A DNA stretch of 44,209 bases from Acidocella aminolytica 101 = DSM 11237 (GCF_900129125.1 NZ_FQVJ01000031.1:1-44209); one strand, 5' to 3'; positions 23,414 to 32,070 are shown, numbered from the stretch's first letter. Program-made: numbers and translations. The notes: generated by a model from the letters alone, not told the origin.

Positions 23414-24528
23414 CTCTTTCACTTCAAAATTTCACTTCTCTTGTGCAGGGTGCGGCGGCTGCGGTGCAGGGCGCATGTTCGACGCTGCTTGACCTCACAG
23501 TTGGTTCAGTGCTGCGGGCGATCTTGGAAGCCAATGCAGCGCTTGGTTTGTGGATGCAATGGCTAATCGTGCAGGTTCTAGCCGTTTCAAGGCTAAACAC
23601 CTCAACTGGCAGCGACGTTGACAGTTTTATTGAGCAGTTTGGCATGTCGCGCCTTCCTGCCATTGCATCCTCGGGCCAGCTTACCTTTTCGCGGTTTACT
23701 GCTACCGGCTCGGCTTTTGTCGCGGTAGGCGATCAAGCACGCACCGCAGGGGGGGCATATTTCACGGTAACAGCCGACACCTCAAACCCTGTCTATTCCG
23801 CCGCCCTGGCTGGCTATGTCGTGGCCGCCGGGACGGCAAGCATTACCGTTCCAGCCGTTGCGGCTGCCGCTGGTGCAGCCGGAAACGTGCAGGCCGGAGC
23901 GGTCAATCTGCTCGGCAATTCAATCTCAGGCATCGACACGGTGACGAACGCCGCCGCGTTTACCGGAGGCTTGGATGCAGAATCCGATACAGCTTGCATT
24001 GCCCGGTTTCCGCTCTTTTTAGCCAGCCTCGCGGGGGCTACCGTAAACGCGATTAAAGCGGCCATTGCGGGGGTTCAGCAAGGGCTTGATTATGCCATCT
24101 CCGAAAACGTCAACACTCAGGGGACCGCTCAGCTTGGCAATTTTGTGGTTACGGTTGATGATGGGAGCGGCAACCCTTCAGCGGCGTTACTGGCGGAGGT
24201 TAGCGGCGCTGTAAACGCGGAGCGACCAGTAGCCACAAGCTACTCAGTACAGGGGCCTACCGTCACATCCGCCGCCGTGACTTTCTCCTTTGATGCGCCT
24301 TCTACAATCAAAAGCAGCTTGATTGGCCCGGTACAAACCTCAGTAACAAACTTCATTAACCGGCTGACGATTGGCCAAACCCTTTCGCTCTCTCGCGTGT
24401 CAAATATCGCCTACAACGCAAGCGAATACATCTCAAACGTAACAAATGTGTTGATTAACGGGGTGGCAAGTGACTTGACACCTTCAGCCATGGGGGTTGT
24501 TCGCGCTTCCAGCGTGGTAGCCTCGTAA
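23410..24528 (+). CDS. Baseplate J-like protein
   Basis: A 372-residue wedge protein. The N-terminal 'DLTVGSVLRAILEANAALGLWMQWL' and 'SDVDSFIEQFGMSRLPA.ASGQLTF' and the 'GAAGNVQAGAVNLL' block are hallmarks of the GpJ/gp47 family. With the gp25-like and gpI-like neighbours it forms the baseplate wedge. ATGA overlaps at the start; the stop overlaps the next start. Confidence 0.9.
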   Translation: MTLSLQNFTSLVQGAAAAVQGACSTLLDLTVGSVLRAILEANAALGLWMQWLIVQVLAVSRLNTSTGSDVDSFIEQFGMSRLPAIASSGQLTFSRFTATGSAFVAVGDQARTAGGAYFTVTADTSNPVYSAALAGYVVAAGTASITVPAVAAAAGAAGNVQAGAVNLLGNSISGIDTVTNAAAFTGGLDAESDTACIARFPLFLASLAGATVNAIKAAIAGVQQGLDYAISENVNTQGTAQLGNFVVTVDDGSGNPSAALLAEVSGAVNAERPVATSYSVQGPTVTSAAVTFSFDAPSTIKSSLIGPVQTSVTNFINRLTIGQTLSLSRVSNIAYNASEYISNVTNVLINGVASDLTPSAMGVVRASSVVAS

Positions 24529-25238
24529 TGGCAACAGGCGATCAATCGGATATGGTAACGCGCTTAAAGGCGCTGTTGCCTCTTGGATGGTTTGGCAGCA
24601 AGACGATAATTCTCGACGGCCTATTGAATGGCCTTGCCTATGTTTGGGCTTGGGTCTTTAGCCTTACGGAGTGGGCGTTTAGTCAGCTTCGGCTCTCAAC
24701 CATGTCTGGAAGCTTTCTTGACATATTTGCAGTTGACTATCTTGGGCCTAACTTCCTTAGAAAGTCCAACGAGACAGACCCCGCTTTTCGGTCTCGGATT
24801 TACGGGGCGCTTGTGCCCCCGACAGGTACGCGGGCAAGTTTAATCGCTGCTATTTTCAAGCTTACTGGACGAAAGCCAGAAGTCTTTGAGCCTAGAAACC
24901 CTAGCGATACAGGCGGCTACGGCAGCTTATCAACCCCCGCGTGGACTGGCCTAGCATACGGCGTGGCGGGGGGTTATGGAAGCCTCAACCTGCCTTATCA
25001 GGCGTTTGTAACGGCATATAGGCCGCTCTCCCAAGGCATGCCCTTGATGGCGGGCTATCAACCGGCAGACGTTCTTTCTACCTCCACGATTTACGCGCCC
25101 CTCGGCTACGGCGTGGGGCTTGGCTCTTATGTGGATTATTCACAAGCTTTCGACGCTGCAACAGATAGCGACATTTATGCAGCGATAGCGGCGGCAAAAC
25201 CCGCCGCCTCGATCATGTGGACACGCATTAAATCTTAA
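24528..25238 (+). CDS. Baseplate/tail protein (GpI, DUF2313-like)
   Basis: A 236-residue protein. 'LLPLGWFG', then 'GSFLDIFAVDYLGPNFLRKSNETDPAFRSRIYGALVPPTGTRASL' is typical of Mu gp48/DUF2313-like wedge tips that hold the tail fibres. The middle has Gly/Tyr-rich repeats (GGYGSLS, GGYGSLN). Ordered after GpJ, before the fibre. Confidence 0.8.
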   Translation: MATGDQSDMVTRLKALLPLGWFGSKTIILDGLLNGLAYVWAWVFSLTEWAFSQLRLSTMSGSFLDIFAVDYLGPNFLRKSNETDPAFRSRIYGALVPPTGTRASLIAAIFKLTGRKPEVFEPRNPSDTGGYGSLSTPAWTGLAYGVAGGYGSLNLPYQAFVTAYRPLSQGMPLMAGYQPADVLSTSTIYAPLGYGVGLGSYVDYSQAFDAATDSDIYAAIAAAKPAASIMWTRIKS

Positions 25239-25255
25239 AAAAACAGGATTATGTC

Positions 25256-27250
25256 TTGGATAGAGTAATCGTTTACCCTAGCGCGATTCCGCTAGATACG
25301 GATATTTTGCAGCCCCAGCGGAATGAAATGGTTTCGCTTGGCTGGCTGTTGCAGTCTGTAATGGGCACCGAAACGGGCGCCGTTGGGTTGACCTGCACCC
25401 CCACGAACCCGGCAAGCCTAACCGTGAATATTGGTCCGGGCGCAATTTGGGCAAAATCCGAGGTTGATGCCAATTCCTTCGGCTCTCTCGCTGCGGACTC
25501 ATCCCCGCTTATGAAGATGGGTATTGCCGCAGAAGCGGCAGGAACCGATTTCACGCTTGCCGCTCCAGGTACGGCTGGCCAGTCAATCAATTATCTGATT
25601 GAGGCGTCCTTTGAAGAAGCAGACACAGACCCGGTTGTTCTGCCTTACGTTAACGCGGCAAACCCTTCTCAGCCATTCTCAGGGCCTAACAACTCTGGTG
25701 CTGCACAGAACAAGGTTCGCGCGCAAAAGGTTGCGCTTCAGCTTAAAGCCGGAGCAGCAGCAACGGCAGGCACTCAAGTTACGCCCGCCGTTGATGTTGG
25801 GTGGATTGGCCTTTATGTCGTTACGGTTAACTACGGACAAAGCGCCATCACCTCAACTTCAATCGCGCAATATGCAGGAAACGCCTTTCGCGGCCCTTCT
25901 CTGCTTGAGGTTATACAGTCCGGCGCGACGAATTTTGCTGTTGATAGCAGCCCCACGGCAAACGCTGTTATTTTGGCGTTCCGGCCCGCGCTGACAAACA
26001 CCACGCGGTTGACGGGAACCCGCATTGCCTTCCAGGCGGCCAATTCCAACACGGGCGCAACCAGCCTGACAGACGGCGTTTCGACCTGCACCCTATATGC
26101 CAACGGCGCGGCTATGGTGGGCGGCGAAATTGTGGGGGGCGCCCATTATGTTGCGGAGTATGCCGGAAACAATCAGTATAACCTGATTGCACAGAGCGCC
26201 GGAGAGGTTGCGGTTTCCGCCGCCACGCATGCAACGCATGCTGTAAATCTTGGCCAACTTTTTGAGACCCTTTGGCCTACGGCCAACGAAACCATTAATC
26301 CTACCGCTTTTTTTACGGTGGTTCTTCCCTCTGAAAGCAGCGGCGGCCTTACCTTGCCCTTGAACAAGGGGACCACGCCGGGGCAGCGCGTTTTTATCTA
26401 CGGCACCAACAGTGGCCCCGTAACGATTGCCACGGTAGATAATACTTTCAATATCCAATCCCCAAGCGTGATGCAAAACTCTTACACTCTGCCAAGCGTG
26501 TACGGTTGCTATGTTGAATTTCTTTGGGATGGCCTTGATTATCGCTATCAATCCGGCTCTCAGCCTGAGATTAGACCCGCCGTGCAAAGCTACCAGCCGC
26601 CTACACTCGGGCAAGTTCAGACTGCACTCAATGGCGTGGCGGCCTTCAGTATGCCCCGCCCGGGCGACCTGAACGCCGCTGGCTTGGGATGGAGTTCGTG
26701 GAACGCGGGGGACGGAAATATTCCCGTGGCTGGCTCTTACGGCATCGCTTGGACGGTTTCACAGACGGGAAGCGCCACCCCCAGCGCAAGCAACTGGCTG
26801 ACGCAAATTGCCTGGACAACGGCGGGCTTGCAATTCGTGAGGCAGAATGTTGATAACGCGGGCTGGGGGGCTTGGTCTCAGGTAGCCACAACCGCCGATC
26901 TTCAAGCATCTCAGGCGGTGCAGGCTACCTATTATAACGCGATCAACTACACCGCCAACTCCGTTACGAACATCACAACGTCCGTGACGTTTACAGCGCC
27001 AGCTACCGGAAAATTAGAGGTTATTGCAACCGCTGATTATTATTCGGGTTCAACTGACCTGTCAGTTTCAGCAACCAATGGAACGGTTGGATTTTTCCAG
27101 GCGTCCCGGTCTCCCGCTTCAGCGGGCGGCGCAGGCGCGGGGGTTGGGATTGTATCCGTGACAGCGGGGCAAAGCGTGACCATTCAGGCCAGCGCTTCGC
27201 AGGCCAGCGGCGGCCCGATGAATGTTGCGCTTTATGCCAAGTATATCTAA
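25256..27250 (+). CDS. Tail fibre / receptor-binding protein
   Basis: A 664-residue protein from a TTG with AGGA about 8 nt upstream; an ATG at 25251 opens only 5 codons. The N-terminus should attach to the baseplate; the middle is Asn/Thr/Gly-rich; residues about 460-550 ('MPRPGDLNAAGLGWSSWNAGDGNIP', 'GWGAWSQV') resemble the knob-like units of pyocin and phage fibres; the C-terminal 110 residues are a beta-rich head likely to meet the host receptor. Confidence 0.8.
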   Translation: MDRVIVYPSAIPLDTDILQPQRNEMVSLGWLLQSVMGTETGAVGLTCTPTNPASLTVNIGPGAIWAKSEVDANSFGSLAADSSPLMKMGIAAEAAGTDFTLAAPGTAGQSINYLIEASFEEADTDPVVLPYVNAANPSQPFSGPNNSGAAQNKVRAQKVALQLKAGAAATAGTQVTPAVDVGWIGLYVVTVNYGQSAITSTSIAQYAGNAFRGPSLLEVIQSGATNFAVDSSPTANAVILAFRPALTNTTRLTGTRIAFQAANSNTGATSLTDGVSTCTLYANGAAMVGGEIVGGAHYVAEYAGNNQYNLIAQSAGEVAVSAATHATHAVNLGQLFETLWPTANETINPTAFFTVVLPSESSGGLTLPLNKGTTPGQRVFIYGTNSGPVTIATVDNTFNIQSPSVMQNSYTLPSVYGCYVEFLWDGLDYRYQSGSQPEIRPAVQSYQPPTLGQVQTALNGVAAFSMPRPGDLNAAGLGWSSWNAGDGNIPVAGSYGIAWTVSQTGSATPSASNWLTQIAWTTAGLQFVRQNVDNAGWGAWSQVATTADLQASQAVQATYYNAINYTANSVTNITTSVTFTAPATGKLEVIATADYYSGSTDLSVSATNGTVGFFQASRSPASAGGAGAGVGIVSVTAGQSVTIQASASQASGGPMNVALYAKYI

Positions 27251-27261
27251 GGGGCTTATCC

Positions 27262-27936
27262 TTGCAGTATTATCTTTTTGAGGCAAACGGCGCCATGGGC
27301 GCCGGGGTTGCTTATGACGACACGCTTCCTTCTGGTGCCGTTTCCTGCACACAAGCGCAGTATCAGAACCCGGATGCCTGGGCCATTAGCTCCGGGGCTA
27401 TCGTGGCTTCAACGCTCACTCTAGCGGCTGCGCAGGCCGCGCAACTCGCGGCTCTCAATCAGGCTTGTGCCTCGGCAATCACCGCGGGCTTTTCCGCCAC
27501 GATTAACGGAGCATCCGCCACGGTTACGCTTTCCGCTTCCGATCAGGCAAACATGACCATGAACGCTGCCACGGCGCAAACCGCGTTGCAGGCAGCAGCA
27601 TGGGCGAGCGGGGCAACCTACGCCAAAAACGCGCTGGTTATTGTGGGAGGCGTTCCCCTGGTGACGTTTAGCGGGGGCGTATCTGGAACCGCAGCGCCCG
27701 CAGCGCCCACGGCGTTTCAGTCTGCCGTCACGGATGGTGCTGTGACGTGGTATAAGCTTGGCTTTTGGCTTGGCACCTCCACCGGCAACGTGATGATTGC
27801 CCCCGCCGACATGATTCAGGTGTGCGGTGAAATGGTTGCGCATATCTCTCAATGCCGCAGCAAGTATGAAACCTTCAAGGCGCAGGTGCAGGCCGCGACA
27901 ACCGTTGCGGACGTTCAGGCGATTGTCTGGCAGTAA
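27262..27936 (+). CDS. Fibre-associated protein with DUF4376-like region
   Basis: A 224-residue protein from a TTG with AAGGGG upstream. The first 50 residues are like the head of tail-fibre assembly proteins; then 'ALNQACASAITAGFSATINGASATVTLSASDQANM' and the final 'DMIQVCGEMVAHISQCRSKYETFKAQVQAATTVADVQAI' fit the DUF4376 plan. It likely helps fold or join the fibre. An inserted segment (about 110-175) is Ala/Gly/Val-rich. Confidence 0.7.
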   Translation: MQYYLFEANGAMGAGVAYDDTLPSGAVSCTQAQYQNPDAWAISSGAIVASTLTLAAAQAAQLAALNQACASAITAGFSATINGASATVTLSASDQANMTMNAATAQTALQAAAWASGATYAKNALVIVGGVPLVTFSGGVSGTAAPAAPTAFQSAVTDGAVTWYKLGFWLGTSTGNVMIAPADMIQVCGEMVAHISQCRSKYETFKAQVQAATTVADVQAIVWQ

Positions 27937-27950
27937 TCCAGACGCATAAG

Positions 27951-27973
27951 GCGCCTTCAGGCGCTTCTTTTTT
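27951..27973 (+). terminator. Terminator after the fibre genes
   Basis: GCGCC and GGCGC form a 5-bp stem around TTCA, followed by TTCTTTTTT. It separates the tail module from the small membrane protein gene at 27985. Confidence 0.8.
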
Positions 27974-27984
27974 AAAGAAGAACA

Positions 27985-28194
27985 ATGACAAAAGATAAAG
28001 AAAAAACCTTCACCGTTGATGATTTGACGGCGGAACGCATCGCGGTACTGGTTGAGTTGGCGGAAAACGCCCGCATTGGAAAGAAAATGCTGCATTGGCT
28101 GGTTGTGCTGGGCACAATCGGCGGCAGCATCGCGTTTTTCGCAAACAATGTCATGTCTTTCCTAAAGGCCATGCGTCCTGGGGGCATCCACTAA
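27985..28194 (+). CDS. Small membrane protein, holin-like
   Basis: A 69-residue protein with a charged N-terminal half and a single membrane segment at about 37-60 (LHWLVVLGTIGGSIAFFANNVMSFL). AAGAAG lies 5 nt before the ATG. It could be a holin or a tail-linked membrane protein; the endolysin is 2.2 kb away, so the lysis role is unproven. The stop overlaps the next ATG. Confidence 0.6.
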   Translation: MTKDKEKTFTVDDLTAERIAVLVELAENARIGKKMLHWLVVLGTIGGSIAFFANNVMSFLKAMRPGGIH

Positions 28195-29246
28195 TGGCCC
28201 GTTCTGTCTCGGCTGACGCACTCACCGCAGCCCGCAACGCCTTGGCTGAATACGGCAGCCTGCGCAAAGCAGCGGCGGCTCTCGGCATTCCCCACACCAC
28301 CCTTCAATCCCGCATTGCCATGGCTGAGCGGAAGCTTGAGCGTGAGGAAACCGGCTTTGATATGCCGGAATTGCCTTCCACACTACCCACCGCGCAAGCG
28401 CTGATTGAGCGGCGCAAGGCGGAGTTTGAGCGCGTGGACGCTGCAAAGCAGGCTAGGCGCTTGATTGACGTGCCGGTGAAATTGGCCGGGCCGGTTGGTG
28501 TGTCGTGGTTTGGCGACCCGCACCTTGATGACCCCGGCACTGATATTGCCCTGGTGGAGCGCCACGTTGAGCTAGTGAAGCGCACGCCGGGTCTTTTCGC
28601 TGCGAATATCGGGGATACTGGAAACCATTGGGTAGGGCGCTTGGCCCGGCTCTATGGCGAACAGTCCACCAGCGCGGCGGAGACTTGGGTGCTAGTGGAG
28701 TGGCTAATTCAAGCCCTTCCCTGGCTTGTGATTATCAATGGTAATCATGGTTGCTGGAATGGTGCGGGAGACCCGTTGCGGTGGCTTATCCGCCAGCAGC
28801 CGGGCGCCTTTGATGACAATGGCGTGAGGCTGAATCTCACTTTTCCGAACGGAAAAAAGATCCGTGTCAACGCCCGTCATGACTTCCGGGGTCACAGCAT
28901 GTGGAACCCGGCCCACGGGCTTGCAAAGGCCGTGCAAATGGGTTGGCGCGATCATCTGCTTGTTGCCGGTCATACCCACGTTACCGGCTACAACGTGCTT
29001 AAAGACCCGGCCAGCGGCCTTATATCCCATGCGTTGCGGATTGCCAGCTACAAGACCCACGACCGCTATGCGGACACGCTAGGGCTTCCTGATTCAAACA
29101 TCACGGCCAATGCTGTTACGATCTTCGACCCCGAAGCCACCAGCGAGCGCAACCTTGTGACTGTTTTCCTCGACCCGGAGGAAGGTGCAGACTTTCTGAC
29201 TTGGAAGCGCGGGAAGTATGAGCAGGCCAAGCGCGCCAACGTATAA
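28194..29246 (+). CDS. HTH-metallophosphoesterase fusion
   Basis: A 350-residue protein from the ATG at 28194, which overlaps the previous stop. Residues about 8-48 are a helix-turn-helix ('GSLRKAAAALGIPHTTLQSRI'), then a charged helix (60-92), then a calcineurin-like phosphoesterase core: GDPH (Asp108, His110), GDTGNH (Asp141, Asn144), GNH (183-185), RHD (His229) and GHTH (259-262). Such enzymes hydrolyse phosphoesters, often nucleic acid or nucleotides, with two metals. The N-terminal HTH suggests action on DNA. The gene lies between fibre and nucleotide genes. Confidence 0.85.
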   Translation: MARSVSADALTAARNALAEYGSLRKAAAALGIPHTTLQSRIAMAERKLEREETGFDMPELPSTLPTAQALIERRKAEFERVDAAKQARRLIDVPVKLAGPVGVSWFGDPHLDDPGTDIALVERHVELVKRTPGLFAANIGDTGNHWVGRLARLYGEQSTSAAETWVLVEWLIQALPWLVIINGNHGCWNGAGDPLRWLIRQQPGAFDDNGVRLNLTFPNGKKIRVNARHDFRGHSMWNPAHGLAKAVQMGWRDHLLVAGHTHVTGYNVLKDPASGLISHALRIASYKTHDRYADTLGLPDSNITANAVTIFDPEATSERNLVTVFLDPEEGADFLTWKRGKYEQAKRANV

Positions 29247-29255
29247 GGCCACAAC

Positions 29256-29741
29256 ATGAAAAAACAGAGTGCCGCCCCTGATGGGGGCGGCTTGCGGTAT
29301 GACGACGAAAAGCCGCGCTATGATCTCATTCCACCCGACGCGCTCCACGCTCTAGCGGTGCATTACACTATTTCCCTGAAAAAGTATCCAGAAAGGAATT
29401 GGGAACGCGGCATGGCCTGGGGGAAATGCTTTGCATCCCTCATGCGACACGCTTGGGCGTGGATGCGCGGCGAAGATTTCGACCCGGAAACCGGCTCACA
29501 CCACATGATTGCAGCGGCGTGGAACGCCCTCGCAATCGCAACCTACCACATGCGCGGAATTGGAAACGATGACCGCCCCGGCTTCAACAAGGAAAAGCCA
29601 TGTTTTACTACCTCGCTACCCCATACTCAAAATACAAGGGCGGCCTGGATGCTGCTTATAAGATGGCCCTGGACGCTACGGCAAAAATTATGGGGATGGG
29701 CTATCCGGTCTATTCCCCGATTGTTCACGGCCACCCCGTAG
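29256..29741 (+). CDS. dATP/dGTP diphosphohydrolase-like protein (DUF5664)
   Basis: A 161-residue frame. Residues about 12-110 match the DUF5664 pattern: LRYDDEKPRYDLIPPDAL, 'KKYPERNWERGM.WGKCFASLMRH.WAWMRGED.DPETGSHH' and 'AAAWNALAIATYHMR'. This all-alpha NTP-pyrophosphatase-like family includes the N-terminal domain of MazZ, which makes precursors for 2-aminoadenine DNA. The last 46 residues are read in a second frame across the start of the next gene (142 bp overlap) and are probably not a folded domain. Confidence 0.75.
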   Translation: MKKQSAAPDGGGLRYDDEKPRYDLIPPDALHALAVHYTISLKKYPERNWERGMAWGKCFASLMRHAWAWMRGEDFDPETGSHHMIAAAWNALAIATYHMRGIGNDDRPGFNKEKPCFTTSLPHTQNTRAAWMLLIRWPWTLRQKLWGWAIRSIPRLFTATP

Positions 29742-29950
29742 CAGCCCGCGCAGGCATCCATATGACAGATCATGATTTCTGGATGAAGGTTGACGCGCCC
29801 ATGATGGAAAGCGCTAAGGGCATCATAGTTTACATGGCGACCGGATGGGAAGAATCCCGAGGGATGGCGCATGAAATCAAAGAGTTTGTCCGCATGCGCA
29901 AGCCAATTCTGCACATTCAGCCGTTTTTCCCTGAGCATCGCTCATGCTGA
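29600..29950 (+). CDS. DUF1937 protein (nucleoside 2-deoxyribosyltransferase-like)
   Basis: A 116-residue protein from an ATG with AAGGAAAAG upstream. 'MFYYLATPYSKYKGGLDAAYKMALDA', 'YPVYSPIVHGHPVA', 'DHDFWMKVDAPMMESAKGIIVYM..GWEESRGMAHEI' is the DUF1937 layout, a Rossmann-like fold near the deoxyribosyltransferase family that acts on nucleoside or nucleotide bonds. It overlaps DUF5664 by 142 bp and the next gene by 7 bp, so the trio is one translation unit. Confidence 0.8.
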   Translation: MFYYLATPYSKYKGGLDAAYKMALDATAKIMGMGYPVYSPIVHGHPVAARAGIHMTDHDFWMKVDAPMMESAKGIIVYMATGWEESRGMAHEIKEFVRMRKPILHIQPFFPEHRSC

Positions 29951-30387
29951 AGCTGTTTTTTTCTGAAGGCTCCGGCATTGGTGGCGCTATAGTCCGCACC
30001 GCAACATGGTCTTGGTGCGCTCACACAGGTTTTCTTTTGAAGAACGGGAATATCCTCGACGCGCACCCGACCTATGGGGTTTCAGAGCGCAAGGCTGATT
30101 TCACCGGGCGGGTGGAATACTTCGCCCTCCCTCAGATCAGCAGCACCCGCGCAGCGCTGATTTTACGTTGCGCCCGCGAGGAAATTGGAAAGCCCTATGA
30201 TTGGGGCGGAATTGTCAATTTTGGGCTGCATCGCAACTGGCGGTCAAAGGATGCGTGGTTCTGTAGTGAGTTCGTGGCATGGGCGATGGCGCGAGCTGGA
30301 ACGCCGCTGCTACGCACCGACCATGTGAACAGGGTTACGCCCCGTGACCTTTTACTTTCACCGCATCTTTGTTCTTCTTCTTGGTGA
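29944..30387 (+). CDS. Permuted papain-like (YiiX/NlpC-type) hydrolase
   Basis: A 147-residue protein. 'WSWCAHTGFLLKNGNILDAHP' gives the likely catalytic His, and 'DAWFCSEFVAWAMARAG' the likely Cys, with the order (His first) of circularly permuted papain-like enzymes. Relatives cleave peptides or fatty-acyl bonds of the cell envelope. It stands directly before the endolysin, so a wall- or tail-related role is likely. Confidence 0.75.
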   Translation: MLKLFFSEGSGIGGAIVRTATWSWCAHTGFLLKNGNILDAHPTYGVSERKADFTGRVEYFALPQISSTRAALILRCAREEIGKPYDWGGIVNFGLHRNWRSKDAWFCSEFVAWAMARAGTPLLRTDHVNRVTPRDLLLSPHLCSSSW

Positions 30388-30390
30388 TAT

Positions 30391-30918
30391 ATGGATAATT
30401 TTATACCGTGCCGCAATTTCACATTGCAGGAAGAAGGCGGATTCGTGGACAATCCGTGCGACCCTGGGCGCGCCACGAAATACGGCATTACCATCAAAAC
30501 GCTCAGCGCGTGGCGCAAGCGCGCTTGTACTGTGCAAGACGTTAAAGCGCTATCCTCCTTTGAAGCTGGCGCAATTTACCGTGCATGGTACTGGATTCCG
30601 GGCCTACCGCCAGGAATCGACTTGATGACATTTGACTTCGGCGTGAACGCGGGGGACCGCGAATCTGTGGAGCTATTGCAGCGAGCCGCCGGTTTTGTGG
30701 GTGACTTTGTTGATGGTGTGTGCGGCCCTGAAACGCGCGGGCGCGTGTCCGCGTGCAACCCCGTGGAGCTAATCAAAGCATTAGGAATAGCCCAAGAGGC
30801 ATTTTATAGAAAGCTTCCTACTTTTGTGGAGTTTGGTGACGGATGGACGAAAAGAACAGATCGCCGCGAAGCCGTCGCCCTGGGGATGGTCCCCAAAAAA
30901 ATGCAGATTGCAGCTTAA
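30391..30918 (+). CDS. Endolysin, glycoside hydrolase family 108
   Basis: A 175-residue muramidase. The N-terminal catalytic part has 'LQEEGGFVDNPCDPGRATKYGIT', with Glu15 as the likely acid; most members read GGATKYGIT where this has GRATKYGIT. The C-terminal part ('MTFDFGVNAGDRESVELLQRAAG', 'DGVCGPETR') is the usual peptidoglycan-binding domain. No signal peptide, so export would need a holin. Confidence 0.92.
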   Translation: MDNFIPCRNFTLQEEGGFVDNPCDPGRATKYGITIKTLSAWRKRACTVQDVKALSSFEAGAIYRAWYWIPGLPPGIDLMTFDFGVNAGDRESVELLQRAAGFVGDFVDGVCGPETRGRVSACNPVELIKALGIAQEAFYRKLPTFVEFGDGWTKRTDRREAVALGMVPKKMQIAA

Positions 30919-30936
30919 CAATTTTTCGGGATTGAT

Positions 30937-31314
30937 ATGAACAGTTACGTTTCCGCGCTGCTTGCCGCAGCGCACATTTCTGCCGTTCTTCCGTACTTGA
31001 CGGTAGCTGTTGCGGTTGCCAGCGCCATTGACGCAGCCTTTCCGCAGCCCGCGCCCGGTTCTCACTGGTTGCCGGTGCGAAAGGTGATTTCCTTTATCGC
31101 TATTAACTTCGGCGCTGCGAAGAATGGTAGCCAGCCACCCTTTGCGACGTGGCTCTTGCGCGTCATGTCGTCGGTTGAGGACGCGGCCAGGGTAGCGGGG
31201 GATTCCGCGCGGGTCTCCGAAGCAGTTGAATTGAAGCGCAGGATTGAACGCCTAACGCCACCTTCTCCCGCGCCGGTTCCGGCTGCGCCGCCTTCCCCTG
31301 CGCCGGTGGCGTGA
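30937..31314 (+). CDS. Holin-like membrane protein
   Basis: A 125-residue protein with a hydrophobic first 35 residues (about 7-35), then 'FPQPAPGSHWLPVRKVISFIAINFGAAKN', a segment common in small phage holin-type proteins, a charged helix and a Pro-rich C-terminus. It follows the endolysin by 18 bp. Pore formation is inferred from position and form. Confidence 0.6.
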   Translation: MNSYVSALLAAAHISAVLPYLTVAVAVASAIDAAFPQPAPGSHWLPVRKVISFIAINFGAAKNGSQPPFATWLLRVMSSVEDAARVAGDSARVSEAVELKRRIERLTPPSPAPVPAAPPSPAPVA

Positions 31315-31321
31315 GGCGGAC

Positions 31322-31717
31322 ATGAAACTCAAACACCTTCAGGGCATCGTTGGCGCCTTCCTGGCCGTAGCTGTGTGCGTTGGCCTAAGCGCCTGCGCTC
31401 ACCCTCCGGCAGCCCTGTCCGTTTCTAATGTTCCGGCGCCGGTTACAGCGCTAATGACAACCTATATGGCGGCGGATGCAGGGGCGATGACCTACGAAGC
31501 GCTCCCAGCGTGCGGCGCAGGCCAGACGCCATGTAAAACTGCCGCCACCGTGGCGGAAATCAAGGCCCTGGATGACGCGGCCTGGAAAGCTATCACGCCC
31601 GTAGTGAAGGCGGCGGAGACTGGCCAGAGCGTGACAAACGCGGCTGAAACCTCCGCAGCGCAGGCCGCCGTTTCGGCCTTTTCGTCTTATCTCTCACAAC
31701 ATGGAGTTAAAAACTGA
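31322..31717 (+). CDS. Putative phage lipoprotein
   Basis: A 131-residue protein with a signal peptide and a lipobox (VGLSAC) at about 20-25, so Cys25 is probably lipidated. The mature part is Ala/Thr-rich, with a later Cys pair. In this lysis cluster it might act as an outer-membrane spanin subunit, though it is longer than most. Confidence 0.65.
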   Translation: MKLKHLQGIVGAFLAVAVCVGLSACAHPPAALSVSNVPAPVTALMTTYMAADAGAMTYEALPACGAGQTPCKTAATVAEIKALDDAAWKAITPVVKAAETGQSVTNAAETSAAQAAVSAFSSYLSQHGVKN

Positions 31718-32010
31718 TGCTTGCCGCCTTCCTGGCAGCTTTGCAGGTAATCTTGCAAGACCTGCCCGAGTTCGCCGCAATCTGGCCAACCCTGGAAAAG
31801 ACCATCTCAACGGGGGCTGAGCCGACCCCGGCCGACCTTGCCAAAATTTGGGCCGCCGCCGCCGCTGTGCATGAGCGCGTTCAGTCTGGCGGCGCTTCCG
31901 CCGACCCCGCCGCCATTGCTTCAGCAGCCGTCACAGACGCGGCGAGCGCGGCTTCCGGCACTCTAGCGGCCCCGCAGGAAGCCCAAACGCCCGCGACTCC
32001 CGTAGGGTAG
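31717..32010 (+). CDS. Hypothetical Ala-rich protein at the end of the late operon
   Basis: A 97-residue protein coupled to the lipoprotein gene by a 1-bp overlap. The N-terminal half is helical with a weak hydrophobic start; the rest is Ala/Pro-rich and likely disordered. A partner of the preceding lipoprotein is possible. Not recognised. Confidence 0.55.
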   Translation: MLAAFLAALQVILQDLPEFAAIWPTLEKTISTGAEPTPADLAKIWAAAAAVHERVQSGGASADPAAIASAAVTDAASAASGTLAAPQEAQTPATPVG

Positions 32011-32041
32011 TCAAGTCTAAAATATTACTATTAGGAATAAA

Positions 32042-32070
32042 AAAGGCCGTCCCCACCCTGGACGGCCTTT
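32042..32070. terminator. Strong bidirectional terminator closing the late operon
   Basis: GGCCGTCC pairs perfectly with GGACGGCC, extended by AAA/TTT, around a 7-nt loop; CTCTTTTT follows on the plus strand and a T-run on the minus strand. It ends late transcription 30 bp after the last late gene. Confidence 0.9.
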
